Part shown: piece after piece, positions 6,122-10,961 of the stretch
Layout: the number at the start of each line of letters is the position of its first letter
Numbering within the stretch: the first letter of the stretch is position 1
NCBI GenBank assembly: GCA_947628385.1
Contig: CANQZS010000041.1
Span: forward strand, 1 to 10,961
DNA from: an uncultured Clostridia bacterium
GTDB lineage: Bacteria > Bacillota > Clostridia > Oscillospirales > Ruminococcaceae
Direction: 5' to 3'
Length of the DNA stretch: 10,961 nucleotides
Made by a program: the position numbers and the translations under genes
Notes under the pieces: model-generated
Told to the model about the DNA's origin: nothing
What the model saw: only the letters and a program-made list of their open reading frames with translations
The model's database searches: none

Positions 6122-7895
6122 AATAGCTTCCGTAAACTGCCGTTATGGTAACGTCAGATGTAATGTTTTCAAGGCTCCTGTCCCAGCCGATAAATCTGTT
6201 TCCAAGGGAATCGGCTATTGGCCAGAACGGAGGCTCAACAGTCTCACCGTCGTTTACCTTTACGCTGTAGAATTGATGGTCAATAATGAATGTTACGGTA
6301 TGGAAATTTTCAGATGCAAATACCGCCGTTATAGTAACGTCCGAAACAATATTGTCAAGAGCCTTGTCCCAGCCGACAAAACGGTTCCCGTTACTGTCTG
6401 TACTTGGGATATATGTTGGTATTACCGAACCGTTATGCTCTACCTGTACCTGATAGCTGTTGTTCTCAACAACAAATGTTACAGTGTGCGTTAATGTTCT
6501 TTCAAGGATCGCGGTTATTGTTACATCAGAGGTTATATTTGTGAAATCCTTATCCCAGCCCCTGAAAATATATCCCTCTACTTCAACCGATGTGGGCAGA
6601 TTTGCGGATTGACCATGCGGCACGGTAATTGTAGATACATTATTTCCGATAACTACCGTTACGGTATGGAATTCGGTGCCGCTGCCTATGAGATCCTCAT
6701 TGAATATAGCCGTTATCGTGGTATCCTCGGTTATATTTTCAAATGAACCGTCCCAGCCGATAAAGGTATAGCCCTCTATAACAGGATCGGCAGGTCTTAC
6801 GGCATTTCCTCCGTGCGGTACCTCTTGGATCGTTTCCTCACCGTCAATGACGATAGTAACAATATGTGTAGAAGTATTGCTCTTCTGAGTCTGGGAGGTG
6901 GTGGAGGCTGTTGTCTGCTTGGGAGTCGTCTGAGTCTGCTTGGGAGTAGTCTCTGTAGGTCTTTGAGTGCTGATAACATGAGGAGCGGTCGTGACATTTC
7001 CCGGAAGAGTTGTTTCTATTGCCGGAGCAGTGCTTTCGGTAACAGGAGCTGCGGTCTGGATAGTATCCGATATGTCGGTTTGCGTAAATGTATCGGACGG
7101 CTCCGAGATAGAAGGGCCTTCGGTATACGGCTCTTCATTCTTATCATCAAGAGCTGCTTTTAACTCTTCAATTGTATATGGAAAGCTGTCGCCGATCAGG
7201 GAAGCTATTTTTATAAGCTCCTGAAGATCCGCTGCCGTAAGCTCGCTCAGGTCGAAGCTGAGGTTCAGGGCTTCAAAAGACGGCTGATCCTCTGAAACAA
7301 CGCGTCCCCACATCTTTTCTATCTGTATTTCAGGACTGTTCACAGGATTCCTCAGTGAATCATAAAGCTGGATACTGTTGTTTCCCATAAAGGTATAAAG
7401 ATCGGTATATGAAATGAATTCGTTGGTATAATATGCAGCCTTTGCAACACTGTCTTTGAATGTTATTGTTGAATCGGACGTTCTTATTATCACGGAGGAC
7501 TGAGACTCTCCGGCAAAATTGCAAATGACAGAGCCATTGCGCAGGAAAAGCTCTCCGTCATTTTTTCCGTCGAATTTGTCGGAAACGAGCAGCTGCGTGT
7601 TTGATCCTGCAACAAGGTAATTGTCATCGGAATTTTTCTTTCCTCTGTAGGCAATGGTACATGAGGACTGATCGCCTATAGTGATAACGTCTCCTTTGTT
7701 CAGGGCGGTCCCTATGACGGCGTTTTCGCTTTGATCCGAATTAGTAATGCTTACGCTTCCGGAAGCTGAGGTTATGTACAGTCCCGCATTGGCGGAAAAA
7801 CCTCCGGTTATGACTATCACGGTAGTAATAACTGCTATCAGCGCAAGCGCCCCAAGAATGATAGGTATTTTGTAATTTTTCAGAAATTCTTTCAT
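6120..7895 (-). CDS. Membrane-anchored FecR-domain protein with four InlB B-repeats
   Basis: A 591-residue protein with a short basic N-terminus and one hydrophobic segment (about 9-32), so it is probably anchored with the rest outside the cell. Residues about 40-195 are FecR-like (GSVSI, LNKGDVITIGDQS, GELFLRNGSVICNFAG, then SSVIIRTSDSTITFKDSV). A helical piece follows (about 213-250), resembling the same place in the upstream paralogue. Residues 255-343 are a Thr/Pro/Ser/Gln-rich spacer, and 344-588 are four InlB B-repeats with the pattern HTVTxxI...GYxFxGWDxxFxNIT-DVTITAVF. There is no LPXTG motif; the chain ends at the last repeat in VYGSY. The ATG at 7895 has its Shine-Dalgarno 26 bases away behind a small hairpin. 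It follows the other FecR gene by 44 bases in one operon. The B-repeats suggest surface adhesion or protein contact; the ligand is unknown. Confidence 0.85.
   Translation of the reverse strand: MKEFLKNYKIPIILGALALIAVITTVIVITGGFSANAGLYITSASGSVSITNSDQSENAVIGTALNKGDVITIGDQSSCTIAYRGKKNSDDNYLVAGSNTQLLVSDKFDGKNDGELFLRNGSVICNFAGESQSSVIIRTSDSTITFKDSVAKAAYYTNEFISYTDLYTFMGNNSIQLYDSLRNPVNSPEIQIEKMWGRVVSEDQPSFEALNLSFDLSELTAADLQELIKIASLIGDSFPYTIEELKAALDDKNEEPYTEGPSISEPSDTFTQTDISDTIQTAAPVTESTAPAIETTLPGNVTTAPHVISTQRPTETTPKQTQTTPKQTTASTTSQTQKSNTSTHIVTIVIDGEETIQEVPHGGNAVRPADPVIEGYTFIGWDGSFENITEDTTITAIFNEDLIGSGTEFHTVTVVIGNNVSTITVPHGQSANLPTSVEVEGYIFRGWDKDFTNITSDVTITAILERTLTHTVTFVVENNSYQVQVEHNGSVIPTYIPSTDSNGNRFVGWDKALDNIVSDVTITAVFASENFHTVTFIIDHQFYSVKVNDGETVEPPFWPIADSLGNRFIGWDRSLENITSDVTITAVYGSY
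6132..6866 (-). repeat. Four tandem InlB B-repeat (Listeria-Bacteroides repeat) units
   Basis: The units encode residues 344-398, 410-463, 470-526 and 532-588, at about 6702-6866, 6507-6668, 6318-6488 and 6132-6302. Each opens with HxVT, has a central GW-D motif (FIGWD, FRGWD, FVGWD, FIGWD) and closes with xDxTITA and a hydrophobic pair. Units 3 and 4 are the most alike, both with a SxGNRFxGWD core, which suggests a recent duplication. Spacers between units are 6-11 residues. Confidence 0.88.
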
Positions 7896-7904
7896 AATTT
7901 GTAA

Positions 7905-7928
7905 GACCGCAGTGCGGTCCGCTCCTTT
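7905..7928 (-). promoter_or_regulatory. Shine-Dalgarno separated from the ATG by a hairpin
   Basis: On the minus strand AAAGGAG (7928-7922) lies 26 bases before the ATG at 7895, too far for normal use. Between them is GACCG-CACTG-CGGTC (7919-7905), a dyad able to form a small GC-rich hairpin. Folding it would leave about 11 unpaired bases between the ribosome site and the start. There is no U-tract, so it is not a terminator. The geometry is observed; the bridging role is inferred. Confidence 0.5.
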
Positions 7929-7939
7929 CGATCTGTGTT

Positions 7940-9046
7940 TTATTGCTCGGCAGATGTAACTGCTGTAACTGTTTCCGGCATTTGATATTCGTCCTGATCG
8001 TCCTCTATGATGTCGTTGTTTTCATATCCGGAGGTCTGGTTTCCGGTGAGCTCCCACCATTTTATTCCGGTATATGTGGTGTATACATAGGTTTGCTTTG
8101 TAGTGCCGTAATATTCATCGGGCTCATTCTCCGGCGGAGGAACAGTAGTTTCCACAGGCTCAGGAGAGGTACTGCTTTCCTCGGTTTCCGGCGGGCTGTA
8201 TTCCGTCAGGGGAGCGGAGGTGCTTTCGGTGGGAATGTTAGATACGGATCCCTCCGGATGCTGAGCCTTATTTACGGAATTTATATATGCGGCATTGACC
8301 TCATCTGCGGAAAAAGCAAGTCCGTTTTCGTTTTCCGCACGGAGTATTTCCCTAAGGGTGATCTCATCATAAGCGGACAGGTCAATGCCATAGTTTACGT
8401 AGCCGTACTGGCAAAGCTCGTCCGACGTTATCAGCTGGGCGCAGTTGCGTTCTACGAGCAGACGCGGAAGATCTGTCGCCTGCTGTGACGAATCATAGAG
8501 CTGGAGCTCCATGGAGCCCTTGAGATTTTGCACTTCGGTTATCATCACATTATTGTAGCCCTTATAGCTTTCGTGATATTCAAATTCCGTGCGGAATACG
8601 GTATCTCTTACACTTGCCGAGCAGTTCGGCGTTTTGAGCGTAAAGGAAGAGTTCTTTTCCGGCTCTTTATTTATCTCGCATATAACTGCTCCGCCGGTAA
8701 GATTCACGGAAATATCTCCCTTTGAAGCAATATCGGTAAAATATATGTATAATGAGCTTTCGGGTTCTATATAGACATATTTGTCGTCGTCGATCCTTAT
8801 TCTCATATAAGCGTCAGAGTCTGTCGAGATCACGTCTCCGCTTTGTATAACGATATTTTTATCAGCGTTATAGCGCTTGCCGTTTCTTGTTAAATAAGCG
8901 CTTCCTTTTATTTCTGTGACAACAAGGCGGCGGGTCATATTTCCGCCGAAGTAAAGGCTTATGAGGATAGCGACTGCTATTATCATAAGCACAGAGACCA
9001 TTCCGACAAGAATAATTTTTAAATTTTCTGACAGAATTTTTATCAA
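7940..9046 (-). CDS. Membrane-anchored FecR-domain protein with acidic Thr/Pro-rich tail
   Basis: A 368-residue protein beginning at a TTG codon. AAAGGTGG (9061-9054) sits 7 bases before it, while all upstream ATG choices lack a good ribosome site and the earliest lies upstream of the promoter. A hydrophobic segment at about 10-34 anchors it with the bulk outside. FecR-like sequence covers about 40-175: VVTEIKGSAYLTRNGKRY, IQSGDVISTDSDAYMRI, LTGGAVICEI, and FTLKTPNCSASVRDTVF. Residues 221-258 resemble the matching region of the downstream paralogue (LS...L-E-L...EEL/DEV-AA). Residues 268-368 are Thr/Pro/Glu/Ser-rich and acidic, with one WWEL patch, and look disordered. It is first in a two-gene operon. 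In Gram-negative bacteria FecR proteins relay signals to ECF sigma factors, but no FecI or FecA partner is adjacent, so the role here is open. Confidence 0.82.
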   Translation of the reverse strand: MIKILSENLKIILVGMVSVLMIIAVAILISLYFGGNMTRRLVVTEIKGSAYLTRNGKRYNADKNIVIQSGDVISTDSDAYMRIRIDDDKYVYIEPESSLYIYFTDIASKGDISVNLTGGAVICEINKEPEKNSSFTLKTPNCSASVRDTVFRTEFEYHESYKGYNNVMITEVQNLKGSMELQLYDSSQQATDLPRLLVERNCAQLITSDELCQYGYVNYGIDLSAYDEITLREILRAENENGLAFSADEVNAAYINSVNKAQHPEGSVSNIPTESTSAPLTEYSPPETEESSTSPEPVETTVPPPENEPDEYYGTTKQTYVYTTYTGIKWWELTGNQTSGYENNDIIEDDQDEYQMPETVTAVTSAEQ

Positions 9047-9155
9047 GGCGCAGCCACCTTTCGGATCCTGTTGTATATTTTCATTGGATAGGATAAATAT
9101 TTTATTGCACAAAAGCATAACAATCACGGATATAATTTCCTGAATTTTACTTTTG

Positions 9156-9178
9156 GTGGAATACAGATAACATTCCAC
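9156..9178 (-). other. Stem-loop at the 5' end of the FecR operon mRNA
   Basis: GTGGAAT (9178-9172 on the minus strand) pairs with ATTCCAC (9162-9156) around a 9-base loop. It begins within two bases of the expected transcription start, about 7 bases after the -10 box. No U-run follows, so it is not a terminator. A 5'-terminal stem-loop often protects mRNA from decay; that role is inferred. The rest of the ~130-base leader shows no riboswitch that I recognise. Confidence 0.5.
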
Positions 9179-9182
9179 TATT

Positions 9183-9211
9183 ATTATATCATACAAATGT
9201 TCATTTGTCAA
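9183..9211 (-). promoter_or_regulatory. FecR operon promoter with a 16-base palindrome in the spacer
   Basis: Read on the minus strand, TTGACA (9211-9206) and TATAAT (9188-9183) are perfect and 17 bases apart. The spacer and part of the -35 are occupied by ACAAATG-TT-CATTTGT (9193-9208), a perfect 7-2-7 inverted repeat. A protein bound there would block RNA polymerase, so a repressor site is likely. The promoter match is certain; the repressor is inferred and not identified. Confidence 0.92.
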
Positions 9212-9245
9212 AGAGTTTTTGTCATTTTTCAGCAAAACATCACAA

Positions 9246-9274
9246 TTGACGATACGGATACGCCGTGGTATAAT
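9246..9274 (+). promoter_or_regulatory. Promoter of the HD-domain gene
   Basis: TTGACG (9246-9251) and TATAAT (9269-9274) are 17 bases apart, with TGG before the -10 giving an extended -10. The same TTGACG and GTGG-TATAAT pair drives the DUF4317 gene at 105-133. The promoter is flanked by a perfect inverted repeat, ATCACAAT (9239-9246) and ATTGTGAT (9276-9283). It is back to back with the FecR operon promoter, with 34 bases between the two -35 boxes. Confidence 0.9.
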
Positions 9275-9317
9275 TATTGTGATATTATCATAGGCTTCAG
9301 ATGGAGGAGAACAGCTA

Positions 9318-9986
9318 ATGAACAGTATTGTGACGTATAAGTATATCAGGCAGAATCCCGATATTCACACCTATATAAAAAATGCCGACGCAGCGGTAGA
9401 AGCTCAGGGATACACCGAACATTCCTTTGCACACGTGGAAAAGGTCGCTTCAACGGTCGAAGTGATACTTTCCTCACTGGGATATGATGAAAGGACCGTA
9501 GAGCTTGGCAAGATCGCCGCTTATCTTCACGATATAGGCAATGTGGTGAACCGTATAGACCATGCGCAAAGCGGCGCGGTAATGGCGTTCAGGCTTCTTG
9601 ATAATCTGAATATGCCTGCTGAGGAAATCTGTGCGGTAATTTCCGCTATAGGAAATCATGATGAATCTACGGCTCAGCCTCTTAACGCAATAAGCGCGGC
9701 TCTTATAATCGCCGACAAGACGGACGTTCGCCGCAGCAGAGTGCGCAATGCGGATATGCGAAGCTTTGATATTCACGACAGGGTGAATTATGCCGTTGAA
9801 AGATCCGATCTGTTTTTCAGTGAGGACAGATCGTCGGTCATTCTTGATCTTGTAATTGATACCGGTATAGCATCGGTAATGGAATATTTTGAAATATTTC
9901 TGCAGCGAATGATCCTGTGCAAGCGTTCTGCGGAGTTCCTTGGGATAAGCTTCCGACTCAGGATAAACGGCAGCGAGGTAATATAA
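9318..9986 (+). CDS. HD-domain metal-dependent phosphohydrolase
   Basis: A 222-residue cytoplasmic protein with an HD fold. The metal-binding pattern is His39 (EHSFAHVEKV), the His71-Asp72 pair (AAYLHDIGN), His82 (DHAQSGA), His114 (IGNHDES) and Asp133 (IIADKTDV), in the order expected for HD hydrolases of nucleotides or phosphodiesters. The ~55 residues after about 165 are a C-terminal extension with a helical EYFEIFLQRM segment. The ATG at 9318 follows GGAGGAG at 9303-9309 with an 8-base gap. It is transcribed alone, divergent from the FecR operon. Its stop codon touches that of the next, convergent gene. The substrate cannot be read from sequence: dNTPase-like, RelA/SpoT-like or cyclic-nucleotide activity are all possible within the family, and the GYP motif of c-di-GMP phosphodiesterases is absent. 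Confidence 0.88.
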   Translation: MNSIVTYKYIRQNPDIHTYIKNADAAVEAQGYTEHSFAHVEKVASTVEVILSSLGYDERTVELGKIAAYLHDIGNVVNRIDHAQSGAVMAFRLLDNLNMPAEEICAVISAIGNHDESTAQPLNAISAALIIADKTDVRRSRVRNADMRSFDIHDRVNYAVERSDLFFSEDRSSVILDLVIDTGIASVMEYFEIFLQRMILCKRSAEFLGISFRLRINGSEVI

Positions 9987-10787
9987 TTATCCCATGCCGT
10001 AGGTCTGTACCACATCGAAAAGCTCGCAGCTGCAAATATCTCTTGGAGTTACGACAAGTCCCTTGTCGGAATCAATATCATATCCGTTTGCGGCATAGGC
10101 AAGCCATATAAGATGTGCGCACTGTGTTCCGGAGACCTTTCCGGCGGCGCTGTATTTCATCGGATATATTCCCACAAGGACATTATACGGAATATCTTTA
10201 AGGTTGTCCATGGCATATACCGCGATCCTTGCACGCTTTTCCGGATCGGCGTCCTTTAATCTCAGAACGGCAAAATTAGGATATTTTGTCCATTTGGCAA
10301 TATTCTGAGTTTTGGAATTTTTTCCGATCACCACAGCTTCAAGCGTTATCCCTTTTTCGGCGTCGGCGACTATAGCCGCGTGACCGTTTCTCCAGCTCAG
10401 AACGTGAGAGCAGTTCGTGACAAGTATATCGCCGTCCTGAAGAGGAGCGAGCTTTACTGGTTCCGATGTGATCCTTTCCTCGAATGAAACAGGGGAGTTC
10501 ATGCTGCATTTGAATTCTGCGGCGGTAAAATAGCTTTCCTGATATGAATACAGCTCTTTAAGATCGTCAAGCGAATCTACCGCAGGCTTTCCCAGTCCGG
10601 TCTGTTCATATATTATCGCGTAGTCTTTTTCGGTCATTGAAGCCGTTCCTTTTTTTACGATCTCCGAAATATCCTGCTTTTCTGCTTTTGGGGGGATATA
10701 TGCCTGAGCTTCGATATAAAAAAGTGAAGCTGTAAATGCGGAAATTATTCCATAAATTACAAGAAAAGAAATTAAAAGCTTTTTCAT
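9987..10787 (-). CDS. Exported YiiX-like permuted NlpC/P60 (papain-fold) protein
   Basis: A 266-residue protein starting MKKLLISFLVIYG, with a hydrophobic segment to about residue 29 that is a signal peptide or membrane anchor; an AQA site near 27-29 would fit cleavage. The C-terminal half looks like the circularly permuted NlpC/P60 group (YaeF/YiiX). DGDILVTN at 118-125 is followed by GHAAIV with the likely catalytic His136, then TLEAVVIG with Glu150, and the putative nucleophile Cys223 comes late in SGTQCAHLIWLAY, so the His precedes the Cys. Such enzymes are hydrolases acting on cell-wall peptides or lipid/amide bonds; which applies here is unknown. The N-terminal part (30-110) is not recognised. 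The ATG at 10787 is chosen over upstream in-frame ATGs because AAAGGA lies 9 bases before it and the signal sequence begins there. No convincing promoter is visible upstream. Confidence 0.75.
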   Translation of the reverse strand: MKKLLISFLVIYGIISAFTASLFYIEAQAYIPPKAEKQDISEIVKKGTASMTEKDYAIIYEQTGLGKPAVDSLDDLKELYSYQESYFTAAEFKCSMNSPVSFEERITSEPVKLAPLQDGDILVTNCSHVLSWRNGHAAIVADAEKGITLEAVVIGKNSKTQNIAKWTKYPNFAVLRLKDADPEKRARIAVYAMDNLKDIPYNVLVGIYPMKYSAAGKVSGTQCAHLIWLAYAANGYDIDSDKGLVVTPRDICSCELFDVVQTYGMG

Positions 10788-10861
10788 TGGGGAATTCCTT
10801 TCATTTTGTATATTATCCGCCGTATTTAAAGAAAAATCCCCTCTTGCAGTGAACGTATTGA

Positions 10862-10892
10862 TTTTGAAACAGTCCACTGGACTGTTTCAAAA
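10862..10892. repeat. Perfect 31-base palindrome, probable dispersed intergenic repeat
   Basis: TTTTGAAACAGTCCA (10862-10876) is mirrored exactly by TGGACTGTTTCAAAA (10878-10892) around a single C. As RNA it would form a long hairpin on either strand. No strong U-tract follows on either side, so a classical terminator is less likely than a REP-like element or protein-binding site. It lies 75 bases upstream of the YiiX-like gene. Confidence 0.7.
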
Positions 10893-10894
10893 GG

Positions 10895-10952
10895 CTTACA
10901 TAATATAAGTTTGTTAGCTCAGGGGGCGCCCTCTATCGCAGGGCAGCCCCCT
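10895..10952. repeat. Two further dyads, the second a GC-rich hairpin, at the window end
   Basis: CTTACAT-A-ATATAAG (10895-10909) is an almost exact dyad. It is followed by a strong hairpin: AGGGGGC-GCCCT (10921-10932) pairs with AGGGC-A-GCCCCCT (10940-10952) across a 7-base loop with one bulged A. The last bases of the window, AAGCC at 10957-10961, can pair with GGCTT at 10893-10897, which would enclose both dyads in an outer stem. The high GC contrasts with the AT-rich spacer beside it. No coding sequence is seen here. Confidence 0.55.
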
Positions 10953-10961
10953 CTTGAAGCC

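Noticed and set aside
6132..6866. Regular repeats as a possible CRISPR array
   Set aside because: The repeat unit is about 165-170 bases, in frame and protein-coding; the units are diverged InlB B-repeats.
7905..7919. Hairpin between the FecR genes as a terminator
   Set aside because: The sequence after the stem on the minus strand is TTACAAATT, with no U-tract, and the stem is short.
7943..8488. 181-residue plus-strand open frame opposite the first FecR gene
   Set aside because: No ribosome site or promoter, Cys/Arg-rich shadow composition, and the minus-strand frame encodes a coherent anchored FecR protein.
1448..9046. Sigma factor and FecR proteins as a FecI-FecR signalling pair
   Set aside because: They are over 3 kb apart in separate transcription units on opposite strands, with metK and nrdR between; the FecR domains would face outside with no visible cytoplasmic sigma-binding part; and no TonB receptor is present.
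9047..9235. N-terminal extension of the first FecR protein to an ATG at 9235
   Set aside because: That ATG lies upstream of the -35 and -10 boxes at 9183-9211, so it is not transcribed from this promoter; the TTG at 9046 has a proper Shine-Dalgarno and places the membrane anchor at the N-terminus.
10788..10860. Promoter of the YiiX-like gene near GATAAT (10817-10812, minus strand)
   Set aside because: No acceptable -35 is found at 15-19 bases, unlike the other promoters here, so I do not call it.

Overview
The window looks like ordinary chromosome from a low-to-medium GC Gram-positive anaerobe of the Clostridia, most likely a Ruminococcus-like member of the Oscillospiraceae. The support is a DUF4317 protein (a Firmicutes family), a SAM-I (S-box) riboswitch ahead of metK, an NrdR repressor, a DgkB-like lipid kinase, purine-rich AAAGGAG/AAAGGTG Shine-Dalgarno sites, near-consensus sigma-A promoters with 17-base spacers, and surface proteins with InlB-type B-repeats. 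The genus is an inference from style and content. I see no phage, plasmid, transposase, tRNA, rRNA or CRISPR.

Layout from left to right. (1) 105-1356: a DUF4317 gene with its own strong promoter and terminator. (2) 1383-3052: a one-gene unit for an ECF-type sigma factor carrying a 375-residue C-terminal extension, which appears to hold two related winged-helix-like units. Its promoter lies inside a perfect inverted repeat. (3) 3045-5498, minus strand: promoter, SAM-I riboswitch with a readable antiterminator/terminator switch, metK, then a DgkB/YegS lipid kinase 8 bases downstream, and a hairpin terminator shared with the convergent sigma gene. (4) 5563-6121: divergent promoter, nrdR and a bidirectional terminator. 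(5) 6120-9211, minus strand: two membrane-anchored FecR-domain proteins in tandem. The promoter-proximal one ends in a Thr/Pro/Glu-rich tail; the distal one ends in four InlB B-repeats. (6) 9246-9986: a divergent HD-domain hydrolase gene. (7) 9987-10787, minus strand: an exported YiiX-like permuted NlpC/P60 protein whose stop codon directly abuts that of the HD gene. (8) 10862-10961: a cluster of three palindromes, probably a dispersed intergenic repeat cut by the window end.

How the genes fit together: SAM availability would control both metK and the lipid kinase through one transcript. NrdR acts on ribonucleotide reductase genes that are not in this window. The two FecR-like proteins are co-transcribed and share a post-FecR helical segment, so they probably work together at the cell surface. 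Nothing nearby resembles a TonB iron-uptake system, and the large sigma factor is 3 kb away in a separate unit.

The least explained parts are the sigma factor with its duplicated extension and operator-like dyad, the FecR pair with a 16-base palindrome in its promoter, and the right-end repeat cluster.
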